Shown: positions 1-7,407, counted from the first letter of the stretch. The stretch: 32,433 nucleotides of DNA from CAYUVF01 sp964448045 (GCA_964448045.1 CAYUVF010000052.1:1-32433); one strand, 5' to 3'. Notes: generated by a model from the letters alone, not told the origin. Numbers and translations: made by a program.

Positions 1-2
1 CA

Positions 3-983
3 GCGCTCCAGGCGGTGTGCGCCGACCATCCGCTGGCGTCGTGGCACGAACTGGGCGAAAGCGAGGAGGGGCGGCCCATCGATGGCATTGTGCTGGGGGA
101 TGGGCCGGTCACCGTTAGCCTGATTGCCGGAAACCACGCCGATGAGCCCGTCGGGCCGGAGACGCTGCGCACGCTGGTGCTGGGCGGCATCGCCTACGCC
201 GACGCGCTGGCCGAGTGGTTCGAGCGGTTTACGTTCGTGATCGTGCCGCACACCAATCCCGATGGCGAGGCGCGCAACCGCCGATGGATCGAGCAATGGC
301 CCGATTGGGAGGCGTATCTGACCCACGTCGTGCGCGAGAAGCCGGGGCGAGACCTGGAGTTCGGCTTTCCAGCCATGCGCCCGGAGAACAAATCCGTGTC
401 CGATTTTTTGCGTCCCCACGCCCCGTTCGCCCTCCACATGAGCCTGCACGGGATGGCGGTGTCCGAGGGGGCGATGCTGCTCATCAACCGGCCGTGGACG
501 TTCCGGACCCAGGCGCTGCGCGATGCGTTTCGCGCCGCCGCGGCGGACGAAGGGCTGCGGATGCACGATCACAACCGCAAAGGAGAGAAGGGCTTCTTCT
601 ACATCGAACCGGGCTTCACCACGACGCCCCGCGGCGATGCGATGCGTACCTTCTTCCGAGCGCAGGGGGACGACGCCATGGCCGCGCGCTTCCACGACAG
701 CTCGATGGAGCTCGTCATGAGTCTCGGCGGCGATCCTCTCTGTCTCGTGACCGAGCTTCCGCTCTTCGTCCTTCGCGCCGAGCAGCCCACGCCGGGCGTC
801 CCTGAAACGTACCTGGCGCTTAAGGCGAAGCTTCCCGAAGCGAAGCGGCGGCTGCTGCGCGGTGAGCCCATCGACGAGTTGATGGCGCCGTTCGAGGTGC
901 GCCCGCTACCCCTCGAAACAGCGATGCGTCTTCAGATGCGAGCACTGGAGGCGGCCCTGCAGAACCTGCCCCGACAGCCGTAA
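3..983 (+). CDS. M14-family zinc carboxypeptidase-like protein, 5' partial
   Basis: The reading frame is open from the left edge of the window, so the gene begins upstream; the GTG at 15 is probably internal. M14 peptidases are zinc metallo-carboxypeptidases. The HxxE zinc motif is visible as NHADEPVG near the left end. It is followed by a VPHTNPDGE segment typical of M14 enzymes, a later histidine in LHMSLHG as the likely third zinc ligand, and a glutamate in VTELPLF as the likely catalytic base. No signal peptide can be judged because the N-terminus is missing. Substrate is unknown. The next gene downstream is 274 bases away and unrelated, so this looks like the last gene of its unit. An aspartoacylase or succinylglutamate desuccinylase-like role is a less likely alternative. 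Confidence 0.75.
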   Translation, partial: ALQAVCADHPLASWHELGESEEGRPIDGIVLGDGPVTVSLIAGNHADEPVGPETLRTLVLGGIAYADALAEWFERFTFVIVPHTNPDGEARNRRWIEQWPDWEAYLTHVVREKPGRDLEFGFPAMRPENKSVSDFLRPHAPFALHMSLHGMAVSEGAMLLINRPWTFRTQALRDAFRAAAADEGLRMHDHNRKGEKGFFYIEPGFTTTPRGDAMRTFFRAQGDDAMAARFHDSSMELVMSLGGDPLCLVTELPLFVLRAEQPTPGVPETYLALKAKLPEAKRRLLRGEPIDELMAPFEVRPLPLETAMRLQMRALEAALQNLPRQP

Positions 984-1257
984 TGGTGAGTTTTTAGGTC
1001 GGCCTCAGAACGGGCAGAATCCAGAATTCGTACTCCGTTCCGGTTCCGCAAGAGAGGAAGGCCATCAGAGCGTGTTTCATGCGGTCCTCGCGTGTTTCCG
1101 TGAGGGGGCCGTGGCGAATCGATGACCTTTCTGTTAAAGGTTGCCGCTGCAAGCGCTTTCATGATGAGCAGCTATTGCACATGAGGTTGCTGGGGTGCAC
1201 ATTGCTCGCAATAAGAAGTGAGCACCGCTCTAAAATATCACTCAATTACAGCGAGTC
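984..1257. other. intergenic spacer, nothing recognised
   Basis: This 274-base spacer precedes the CBM48 gene. Its last 60 bases are richer in A and T than the surroundings and may hold that gene's promoter, but I see no convincing hexamer pair. A 60-codon frame inside it (1079-1261) shows no recognisable protein character. Confidence 0.4.
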
Positions 1258-1551
1258 ATGATTAAAAAGAAAGAATACAAGACCACCGTCCGTGTTACGT
1301 TTGAACTGCCCGCCGAGGTAGCTGATAGCGAAGTCGCCGTCGTTGGTGATTTCAACGACTGGGACCCCGAAGACGGAAAAATGGAGTACGTCAAGACGCG
1401 CGACGTCTGGAAGAAGGGCGTGTCGTTCGATCACGGCGAGACGCACGAGTTCCGCTACCTCATCGACGGGACCGATTGGCGCAACGACGAGGCCGCCGAC
1501 GAGTACGTCTCCAACTCCTACTTGAGCGAGAACAGCGTCGTCAAGGTGTGA
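1258..1551 (+). CDS. Free-standing CBM48 / AMPK-beta-type glycogen-binding domain protein
   Basis: This 97-residue protein consists almost entirely of one early-set (isoamylase N / AMPK-beta glycogen-binding) beta-sandwich. The motif VAVVGDFNDWDPEDG near residue 30 is the hallmark glycan-binding turn. It is followed by W-K-GVSFDHGETHEFRY and LIDGTDWRNDEAAD, matching the family's usual strand order. There is no signal peptide and no catalytic domain, so a cytoplasmic role is likely, such as binding glycogen or a partner enzyme. Stand-alone CBM48 proteins of this size are known in Bacteroidota, but their function is not settled. The ATG at 1258 is preceded by an A/T-rich stretch. The stop is 16 bases from the end of convergent spmB. 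Confidence 0.8.
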   Translation: MIKKKEYKTTVRVTFELPAEVADSEVAVVGDFNDWDPEDGKMEYVKTRDVWKKGVSFDHGETHEFRYLIDGTDWRNDEAADEYVSNSYLSENSVVKV

Positions 1552-1567
1552 GCCTTGGTGCTGGCGT

Positions 1568-2110
1568 TTAGCCAAAAAGCAGCTTGACCACGTAAACCGA
1601 AGCGATTACGCCCACCGCATCGGCAATCAGCCCGGCCGGCACGGCGTGGCGCGTGTTCTTGATGTTGACCGCGCCGAAGTAGACCGCAATCACGTAGAAC
1701 GTCGTCTCCGTCGAGCCAAACATCGTCGCCACCATCTTCACGATCAGCGCATCCTCCCCGAACTGGTTCACCATGTCGGCCACGATCCCGGCCGATCCCG
1801 AGCCGGTGAGCGGACGGATGATCGCCATCGGCAGGACGTCAGCCGGGATGCCGATCAGTCCCAGCACCGGGTCGAGCGTGCGGACGAGGAAGTCCATCGC
1901 TCCGGAGGCGCGAAACATGCCGATCGCAAACAAGATGGCGACCAGATACGGGATGATCGTCACCGCCACCTCGAAGCCTTCTTTAGCGCCTTCGACAAAT
2001 TCTTCGTAGACGTTCACGCCCTTGATGAGGCCGTAGAGCGGGAACCCGACGATGATCGTCGGTAGCACAAAATACGAGAGGATGCTGATGGCTTCGCGGA
2101 TGAGTTCCAT
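1568..2110 (-). CDS. spmB: Spore maturation protein B-like (nucleoside recognition/Gate domain) membrane protein
   Basis: A 180-residue polytopic membrane protein of the SpmB family. Hydrophobic segments are visible at about residues 7-30, 45-70, 95-115, 125-150 and 155-178. Conserved-looking family features are RPLTGSGSAG near residue 99 and FGSTETTFYV near 131. SpmA and SpmB were named for spore-core dehydration in Bacillus, but homologues are widespread in non-spore-formers, where they are annotated as nucleoside-recognition or Gate-domain transport proteins. A sporulation role is not implied here. It lies downstream of spmA on the same strand, 97 bases away, with a heptamer-repeat spacer between them, so the two are probably co-transcribed. 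The length is normal for the family. Confidence 0.85.
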   Translation of the reverse strand: MELIREAISILSYFVLPTIIVGFPLYGLIKGVNVYEEFVEGAKEGFEVAVTIIPYLVAILFAIGMFRASGAMDFLVRTLDPVLGLIGIPADVLPMAIIRPLTGSGSAGIVADMVNQFGEDALIVKMVATMFGSTETTFYVIAVYFGAVNIKNTRHAVPAGLIADAVGVIASVYVVKLLFG

Positions 2111-2215
2111 GACAACGGGTGCAGGTTAGAAGGTTTGTACGTTGCAGGTTGAAGGGGAGCAGGCACCAGTGCATCAAACTTGTAACCTGGAACCTGCCAA
2201 CCTGAAACTATTCTG
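2111..2215. repeat. Inverted heptamer-repeat spacer between spmA and spmB
   Basis: The spacer contains two arms of roughly 7-base units. The left arm reads as GCAGGTT-type units around 2121-2154 and the right arm as AACCTGN-type units around 2177-2208. The arms are in opposite orientation, so a transcript crossing them could fold into a long imperfect hairpin between the two cistrons. The same style of spacing recurs at 6541-6664, 7441-7528 and, inside a gene, at 12891-12948. The right arm runs into the last codons of spmA. Confidence 0.65.
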
Positions 2216-3185
2216 TTTCTTGTATCGGATTGGTGGTGCGGAATTGGCGGAGGCGGCTCAGCCCGTAGGCGGCGGTGATGCCGGCGATGGTGGAGATCAG
2301 CGTCGCCAGCGTGATCGAGAAGATGAGCTGGTTGATCTGCAGCCCCATGATGGCCACCAGCAGCACCGGGGGCACCAGCTGCACGCTCGACGTGTTGATC
2401 GCCAGCAGCATCACCATCGCGTTGGTCGCCGTCTCCTTCTCCGGATTGACCGACTGCAGATCTTCCATCGCCTTGATGCCCAGCGGCGTGGCCGCGTTGC
2501 CGAGTCCGAAGACGTTCGCCAGCAGGTTGAGGCTGATCGTCGCAAGCGCCGGATGATCCTTGGGCAACTCCGGAAAAAGAGGCCGCAGGATCGGCTGGAC
2601 GGCGTGAGAGAGGCTGTGGATGAGGCCCGCCGCCTCGCCGATTTTGAGCAGCCCCAGAAACAGCGCCAGCACGCCGATGAGGCTCAGCGCCAGCTCGGCG
2701 GCCGTCTCGGCGAAGTTGAGCGCGGCCTCGGCGATGTCGTTCAGCTTGCGAAAACGCACCCGGTCGAATTGCAGCGACGTCGTCACCTGCTGCGCGCCCC
2801 GGCGCACCGACTGGAGCGCGCCGAGCGTGCCCTGCAGCGGATCGTCCTTGCCCACCGTGTGCTCGCGGATGAGGCTCAGCGGGTCGGGCAATGACGCCTC
2901 CGGATCCAGCCGAAGCTGCCGCCCGTCCTGCGTCTGGATCAACGTGGCGGCGTAGGCCGAGTCGGGCGTGGCCTCGGTCGCGTAGAACTGGCGAAACGTC
3001 TCCGGGTCGAGGCGGAGGCGGGCCGGCTGGCGGCGCGCCTCGGGCGCGTAGCCCTCGGGAAACGTCACCGTCACCGGAAGCGAATCCCCATTCCGAAACC
3101 GATCCGTCGACAGTTCGCGGACGTCGGTCGCGAGCGCGAAGACCAGGCTGGCGATAATCAGCCCGGCCCAGATGTAGTTGAGCAT
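2208..3185 (-). CDS. spmA: Spore maturation protein A-like (nucleoside recognition/Gate domain) membrane protein
   Basis: A 325-residue SpmA-family protein. One N-terminal membrane segment (about residues 5-20) is followed by a hydrophilic insert of roughly 130 residues. The conserved Gate-type core then begins near residue 160, with LALSLIGVLALFLGLLKIGE, NLLANVFGLGNAATPLGIKAM and a serine/threonine-rich MLLAINTSSVQL segment. Bacillus SpmA is about 200 residues and lacks so long an insert, so the extra domain is a lineage feature whose role I cannot name. It is the first gene of a minus-strand pair with spmB. Divergently upstream is the Bor-like gene, with 229 bases for both promoters. The ATG at 3185 gives a plausible hydrophobic N-terminus. 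Confidence 0.85.
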   Translation of the reverse strand: MLNYIWAGLIIASLVFALATDVRELSTDRFRNGDSLPVTVTFPEGYAPEARRQPARLRLDPETFRQFYATEATPDSAYAATLIQTQDGRQLRLDPEASLPDPLSLIREHTVGKDDPLQGTLGALQSVRRGAQQVTTSLQFDRVRFRKLNDIAEAALNFAETAAELALSLIGVLALFLGLLKIGEAAGLIHSLSHAVQPILRPLFPELPKDHPALATISLNLLANVFGLGNAATPLGIKAMEDLQSVNPEKETATNAMVMLLAINTSSVQLVPPVLLVAIMGLQINQLIFSITLATLISTIAGITAAYGLSRLRQFRTTNPIQETE

Positions 3186-3414
3186 GGCGCAGCGGCAGCA
3201 GGTTGGAGGGGGCGGACGCGAAAAGGTACAGACTGGCGAGGGGAAGAAAAAGATGCCGCGCGCTGGCGGTGTTCATCGATTGCGATCTCAACAGGCGTGG
3301 AGCTTTAGTTTGTCAACACCGCAGGAATATACAGTTGCAGTTGCAGTTCGATTTTTGTTGAGATTAAGCGAAGCATATCGCAACTCTTTCCCGAACCGAC
3401 TTGGGGATCTATCC

Positions 3415-3857
3415 ATGAAACGCCTCGCGTTCTGTACCATGTTATTGCTTCGTTACTTTTTGCTGGGTGTTATCACGCTCAGGTAACGACGGACAAAGCG
3501 CCCTCATACACCGTGATCGAAAACAAGTGGGCACCCAGCTTTGTCTTCGGACTCGTTCCTCCACCGGTGGTAGAAACAGCTCAGCAGTGTCCAAATGGAC
3601 TCGCCCGGGTCGAGACACGTATCAGTTTTCTCAATGGTCTCGTGAGTGGGCTTACCTTCAATCTATTTACGCCGATGCACATCAAGGTGACCTGCGCGTC
3701 GGGCTCCGGAATGAGTTCGCTGATGCCCTCAGAGACCGATGATGCGGTGACCATTCCCGCCGAGGCGACTGATGTGGAGGTATCTGCGGTGCTTCAGCAG
3801 GCCGCCCAGCAGTCGCTGGACACGCAGCAGCCGGTCAACGTGCGCTTCAACCGGTAA
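3415..3857 (+). CDS. Bor-family lipoprotein with an apparent frameshift in the signal peptide
   Basis: The C-terminal part from about 3513 matches the pattern of lambda Bor (serum-resistance lipoprotein) and its bacterial relatives: FVFGLVPPPVVETAQQC, then RVETRISFLNGLVSGLTFN and TPMHIKVTCA. In this same frame, upstream codons from 3444 read IASLLFAGCYHAQ, a textbook lipobox with the cysteine at 3468, but there is no ATG. The good ATG at 3415 (with GGGGA upstream) reads MKRLAFCTMLLL in another frame and stops at 3486. One missing base between about 3442 and 3458 would join the two into a normal lipoprotein precursor. It is either a recent pseudogene, a sequencing error, or starts at GTG 3513 without an export signal. 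A terminator follows directly. Confidence 0.7.
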
Positions 3858-3886
3858 AGCATCCCACATCGGAGTGCATCACCGAT

Positions 3887-3928
3887 ACCCAGCGGTCGCG
3901 ATCCGGCCGCTGGGTGTTGGTTTTTTTT
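3887..3928 (+). terminator. Rho-independent terminator after the Bor-like gene
   Basis: A perfect 8-base stem, CCCAGCGG (3888-3895) with CCGCTGGG (3907-3914), can be extended by an A-T pair. An 11-base loop separates the arms, and TGTTGG plus eight T residues (3921-3928) follow. It lies 30 bases after the stop at 3857, so it most probably ends the Bor-like transcript. Confidence 0.85.
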
Positions 3929-3945
3929 GAGCGGGATGCATGCCG

Positions 3946-3999
3946 TCACGCCGCTTCCTGCGCAGTGAAGTAGGCGACCTTCTTGGCCTTGGGAGTCCC
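3946..3999 (-). pseudogene. Orphan copy of the uvrC C-terminal tail
   Basis: Read on the minus strand, these bases encode GTPKAKKVAYFTAQEAA followed by TGA. The intact uvrC, whose stop is at 4616-4618, ends in GPAKAKKVVDYFTAQEAA. The last eight residues are identical and most of the rest match, while several codons differ at synonymous positions (ACT/ACC, GAA/GAG, GCG/GCT, AAG/AAA). This is therefore a diverged copy, not a fresh duplication. Upstream on the minus strand there is no further UvrC similarity, and a stop codon occurs 27 bases before it. It is not a gene but the remnant of a gene end. It sits on the far side of the DUF4258/DUF2283 cassette from uvrC. Confidence 0.75.
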
Positions 4000-4135
4000 C
4001 TTAGCGCGCCGCCGGACTTGCTTTGTTCACCTGCTGCATGGCATGCTTTTCATAATCCAGGGATGGGAGCATGGGTGCAGGCGTGTGGGCGAACGGATTC
4101 GACCGCATTGAACTTCGAGGTGTAAGGGGGAGTTG

Positions 4136-4378
4136 ATGAAAAAGACAGCCTACTTCGAACAGCGGCGTCGGCAGCGTGGCATTCGCATAGAGGAGGTTGA
4201 AGAGGCGTTGGACAATGAGATCGAGCGGCAGGTGCAGGATGATGGACGGACGCGCATCTGGGGATATGTCGAGACGCGGGATCTTTGTTTTCGCATTGTG
4301 CTCACCCGCGATGGCAAGCTCTTGAATGTCTTTCCCGATTCGAATTTTACCCGGACGTGGAAACGGAGGCATCCATAA
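4136..4378 (+). CDS. DUF4258-like small protein, putative toxin of a two-gene module
   Basis: An 80-residue protein starting at ATG 4136, chosen because AAGGGGG lies 5 bases upstream; the TTG at 4133 is less likely. It shows the DUF4258 pattern: a basic, helical N-terminus (TAYFEQRRRQRGIRIEEVEEAL), then a strand-rich part with RIWGYVETRDLCFRIVL and LLNVFPDSNFTRTWKRR. Proteins of this kind are often encoded directly before a DUF2283 protein and are suspected RelE/BrnT-like toxins. That function is inference here. Its stop overlaps the start of the next gene by one base (TAATG), indicating translational coupling. The module lies between the two uvrC tail copies and runs convergent to uvrC. Confidence 0.7.
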   Translation: MKKTAYFEQRRRQRGIRIEEVEEALDNEIERQVQDDGRTRIWGYVETRDLCFRIVLTRDGKLLNVFPDSNFTRTWKRRHP

Positions 4379-4614
4379 TGCAGATCGAATATTACCCCGA
4401 CACCGACATGCTCAACATTACCTTCGTGCCCACGCCCTACGAGCCGAAGGGGGCCGAGGAGACGGGGGACGCCGATGTCGTCATCCACTACGACACAGAG
4501 GGACGTATCGCGGAGATCGAGATCGAGCACGCGTCGGAGCGGGTCGACATCGAGGAGATGCGCCGCAAGGTGAGCTTCGAAGAGGTGCGCGAGGAATCGG
4601 AAGTGCTTCGGTAG
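4378..4614 (+). CDS. DUF2283 family protein, putative antitoxin partner
   Basis: A 78-residue DUF2283 protein. MQIEYYPDTDMLNITFV at the N-terminus, ADVVIHYDTEGRIAEIEIEH in the middle and an acidic helical C-terminus are typical of the family. The start is ATG 4378, overlapping the upstream stop by one base and preceded by GGAGG at 4365-4369; an in-frame start further upstream would read through the partner gene and is rejected. The strongly acidic composition fits an antitoxin neutralising the basic upstream protein, but this is inferred from pairing only. The stop codon ends at 4614, just one base before the convergent uvrC stop codon. Confidence 0.75.
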   Translation: MQIEYYPDTDMLNITFVPTPYEPKGAEETGDADVVIHYDTEGRIAEIEIEHASERVDIEEMRRKVSFEEVREESEVLR

Positions 4615-4615
4615 A

Positions 4616-6499
4616 CTACGCAGCCTCCTGCGCGGTGAAGTAGTCGACCACCTTCTTCGCTTTGGCGGGGCCGACGACTTCGGCGAGCGCCTCCTGGCTG
4701 GCATCCTTCACCCGCTGCACCGAGCCGAACTCGCTCAACAGCGTCTGCGCCGTCTTCTCGCCGATGCCGTGGATGTCCAACAGCTCCGAGCGCAACGTCT
4801 TGTTTTTGCGGCGTTTGCGCTGATACGTCACGGCAAAGCGGTGGGCCTCGTTGCGCACCTGCTGGAGCAGCTTCAGCCCCGCGCTGTCCTTCGCGATGAA
4901 GAGCGGATCGCGGTCGCCCGGCACGAAAATCTCTTCGAGCCGCTTGGCGAGGCCAATCACACGAACCTGATCGTAGGCGCCGACCTCTTTGAGCATCTCG
5001 ACCGCGCTGGAAAGCTGCCCTTTGCCCCCGTCGATCACCACCAGATCGGGCCACGGGCCGTCGTCTTCGACCATCCGCCGATAGCGGCGCTCCACGACCT
5101 CGCGCATCGCCTGGTAGTCATCCGGCGTGCCGTCATCGATCGAGCGGATCTTGTACGTGCGATAATCGCTCTTGCGCGGGGTTGCATCCTGAAAGACGAC
5201 GCACGAGGCGACAGTCTCCGTGCCGCCGAGGTGGGAGATGTCGATGCCGTCGATGCGGCGCGGGAACTCGTCCATGCGCAAGTCGCGCTTCAGGTCTTTC
5301 ACCGACTGCGGGATGCGCTCCTTGCGCCGCTTCATCCGCTGCAGCTTCCACTCGTTGACGAGCAGCTTCGCATTGGACCGGACCATCCGCATAAGGCTTG
5401 CTTTTTCGCCGCGTTGTGGCACCTTGATCGGGACCTGCTTGCCCTTCTTCTGACGCAGGAATTCCTCCAGCGGCACCGTGTCGTCCGTGCGCGATTCGTT
5501 GGGATCGTGAGAGAAGAGCACCTCCTCGGGGAAGAAGTGGGCGTCGGTGTAGTAGTCCTCCGCGAAGGCGAGGATCATCTCCTCGGGGGGGCGGCCCTCG
5601 ACGGGGCGGATGTGCCGGTGGCGCCGCCCGATCATCTTGCCCTCGCGCACCTTGAACAGCACCCCGCACGCGGCATCGGCCTCGCGGTCGACGTACAGGC
5701 CGAAAATGTCGCGGTCGACAAAATCCTGGCTGACGATCTTCTGCTTCTCGGCGTGCGTCTCGATGGCCTGGATCTGATCGCGGATGCGCGCGGCGTTCTC
5801 GAAGTTGAGATCCGCCGAGGCCTGCTCCATCTTCGCTTCGAGCCGCTCCACCAGCTCCTGCGTCTGCCCGTTCAGCAGCTGCTCCACCTGCTCGATCGTC
5901 TGCATGTAGTCGGTCTCCGACTGCTCGCCGACGCACGGCCCCTGGCAGTTCTCGATGTGGTACTGGAGACACACATCGTATTTGCCGGCCTCGATCTTGT
6001 CTTCCGCCAGATCCAGCGAGCAGGTGCGGAGCTGGAAGATGTCGCGGATCGCGTCCAGCATCCGGTTCATGGTCTTCACGTCGGTGTACGGCCCGAAGTA
6101 CTTGGAGCCGTCTTTCTTGACGGTGCGCGTAGGGAAGACGCGCGGGAAGCGCTCGTTCTTGATGCAGATGTACGGGTAGCTTTTGTCGTCGCGCAGGTTG
6201 ACGTTGTAGCGCGGCTGGAGCTCTTTGATGAGGTTGTTCTCCAGGATGAGCGCCTCGACCTCCGTGTCGGTCACGATCACCTCGACGTCGGCGATCTTCT
6301 TCACCATCACCGCGATGCGGCCGTCGCGCGGGCGGCTGTCGTGAAAGTACGAGCGCACCCGGCTGCGCAGGTTCTTCGCTTTCCCGACGTACAGCACGGA
6401 TCCCTCGGCGTCGAGGTGCTTGTAGACGCCGGGCTGGGTCGGCAGGTTGGATAGCTTTTTTTCGAGCGTCTCGTTCATCGGGTGGGGAGATTGATGCAT
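4616..6499 (-). CDS. uvrC: Excinuclease ABC subunit C (UvrC)
   Basis: UvrC makes both incisions in nucleotide excision repair, acting with UvrA and UvrB on damaged DNA. All domains are present in 627 residues. The GIY-YIG nuclease spans about 20-100, with GVY at 24, YVG at 37 and catalytic E87. A UvrB-interacting UVR region follows at about 205-245. The RNase H-like C-terminal nuclease shows GIDISHLGG, VIDGGKGQLSSA and RNEAHRFAV, and a tandem helix-hairpin-helix region contains LLDIHGIGEKTAQTLLSEFG. The start could be ATG 6499 or ATG 6478 (MNETLEKK), which aligns better with usual UvrC starts; no clear ribosome-binding site decides it. The gene sits between two toxin-antitoxin-like modules, and its final 18 codons have a diverged second copy at 3946-3999. 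Confidence 0.97.
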   Translation of the reverse strand: MHQSPHPMNETLEKKLSNLPTQPGVYKHLDAEGSVLYVGKAKNLRSRVRSYFHDSRPRDGRIAVMVKKIADVEVIVTDTEVEALILENNLIKELQPRYNVNLRDDKSYPYICIKNERFPRVFPTRTVKKDGSKYFGPYTDVKTMNRMLDAIRDIFQLRTCSLDLAEDKIEAGKYDVCLQYHIENCQGPCVGEQSETDYMQTIEQVEQLLNGQTQELVERLEAKMEQASADLNFENAARIRDQIQAIETHAEKQKIVSQDFVDRDIFGLYVDREADAACGVLFKVREGKMIGRRHRHIRPVEGRPPEEMILAFAEDYYTDAHFFPEEVLFSHDPNESRTDDTVPLEEFLRQKKGKQVPIKVPQRGEKASLMRMVRSNAKLLVNEWKLQRMKRRKERIPQSVKDLKRDLRMDEFPRRIDGIDISHLGGTETVASCVVFQDATPRKSDYRTYKIRSIDDGTPDDYQAMREVVERRYRRMVEDDGPWPDLVVIDGGKGQLSSAVEMLKEVGAYDQVRVIGLAKRLEEIFVPGDRDPLFIAKDSAGLKLLQQVRNEAHRFAVTYQRKRRKNKTLRSELLDIHGIGEKTAQTLLSEFGSVQRVKDASQEALAEVVGPAKAKKVVDYFTAQEAA

Positions 6500-6540
6500 C
6501 AGCGCGTGTCAAAAAACGCCGTCCTTGAGCGGATGATTCG

Positions 6541-6664
6541 CGCCTGAGTTTGGGCGTGTGGGTGTTTGGGTGTGTGGGCTAAGCGTGGGGAATCGGGAGG
6601 GAGTGCAACGCCAAATCGTTTGACGTTGGAACGTTTGACGTTCAACGCGCAACCCACAACGCCC
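6541..6664. repeat. Heptamer-repeat spacer upstream of the RHH/PIN module
   Basis: The first part (6541-6590) is GT-rich with units such as GTGTGGG, GTGTTTG and GGCGTGT, which are AAC/CCC-type units on the minus strand. The second part (6605-6664) carries AAC-type units on the plus strand, including the direct repeat CGTTTGACGTT at 6617-6627 and 6632-6642 and AACCCAC AACGCCC at the end. The two parts are largely complementary and could pair. It lies between the start of uvrC and the antitoxin gene. Confidence 0.6.
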
Positions 6665-6738
6665 CAGGCAGCAACTTCTCGCAGCGGGGTGACGTACATC
6701 TTGGGCGAAGTGACACGTCAAAAGACAAGCGAGCCGCC

Positions 6739-6987
6739 ATGAAAAAGAAGCTCACGCTCCGGATGGAGCAGGATGTGATTGAGCGCGCGAAGGAATATGC
6801 CGCCGAGCGCGGGGCGTCCGTGTCGAAGCTCGTGGAGAATTACTTCCGCGCGTTGACGGCGGGCGAGCGTTCAGCTGAGGACGAAGACGTGTCGTACGGC
6901 CCGATTACGCGCTCGCTCGGCGCCGAGCCCGAGGTCGAGGTCTCGGAAGACGATTACTACGAGTACCTGTGGCGGAAGCACCAGTAG
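6739..6987 (+). CDS. Ribbon-helix-helix antitoxin-like protein (DUF6364-like)
   Basis: An 82-residue protein. It begins KKKLTLRMEQDVIERAKEYA and continues with RGASVSKLVENYFRAL, the strand-helix-helix pattern of ribbon-helix-helix DNA-binding antitoxins of the DUF6364 type. The C-terminal half is acidic (EPEVEVSEDDYYEYLWRKHQ) and would bind and mask the toxin. A PIN-domain gene follows after a 6-base gap, the normal antitoxin-then-toxin order. By analogy with VapBC modules it probably represses its own promoter, but I could not identify an operator. The module is bracketed by heptamer-repeat tracts on both sides. Confidence 0.85.
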   Translation: MKKKLTLRMEQDVIERAKEYAAERGASVSKLVENYFRALTAGERSAEDEDVSYGPITRSLGAEPEVEVSEDDYYEYLWRKHQ

Positions 6988-6993
6988 CTGGGC

Positions 6994-7407
6994 ATGACGA
7001 TCCTCTTCGACACAAACGTGGTGCTGGACGTGCTGCTCAAGCGGGCTCCGCACGAACAGGTCGCTCGTTGGCTGATCGACCGAGTGGAGGCCGGAGCCAT
7101 GATCGGGATGCTTGGCGCCACCACGGTGACGACCATCGATTACGTGGCCGGTCGGGCCATCGGCAAAGAAAAGACGCGCCGGGATCTACGCAGCCTCTTT
7201 CGCCTGTTTGAGGTGGCTGCCGTGAATCGGGCGGTGCTGGAGGCAGCACTGGAAAGCGACTTCGCCGACTTTGAGGACGCCGTTCTCCACGAAGCTGGGC
7301 TCCGCGCAGGTGCCGATGGCCTCGTTACACGCGACAGCGATGGCTTTTCCACCGAAACGCTTCCAATCTACACGCCGCCAGAGTTGGTCGAACTGTTGGA
7401 TCGGTAG
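6994..7407 (+). CDS. PIN-domain toxin, VapC-like ribonuclease
   Basis: A 137-residue PIN-domain protein, the predicted toxin of a type II module. PIN toxins are magnesium-dependent ribonucleases that usually cut tRNA or rRNA. The acidic active-site positions are visible: D6 in ILFDTNVVLDVLL, D95 in FADFEDAVLHEAG, and D114/D116 in VTRDSDGFST. The length is normal. Start ATG 6994 follows the antitoxin stop by 6 bases, so the two are co-translated. Nothing suggests inactivation. The RNA target cannot be deduced. DUF6364/PIN pairs are common in Bacteroidota and Cyanobacteria. Confidence 0.88.
   Translation: MTILFDTNVVLDVLLKRAPHEQVARWLIDRVEAGAMIGMLGATTVTTIDYVAGRAIGKEKTRRDLRSLFRLFEVAAVNRAVLEAALESDFADFEDAVLHEAGLRAGADGLVTRDSDGFSTETLPIYTPPELVELLDR

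Noticed and set aside
1568..3185. Sporulation function suggested by the spmA/spmB names
   Set aside because: Homologues are widespread in non-spore-formers and no other sporulation gene is present.
4769..6454. Long plus-strand open frame of 561 codons opposite uvrC
   Set aside because: It is the GC-rich antisense shadow of uvrC, with a leucine/alanine/valine-rich composition and no recognisable domain.
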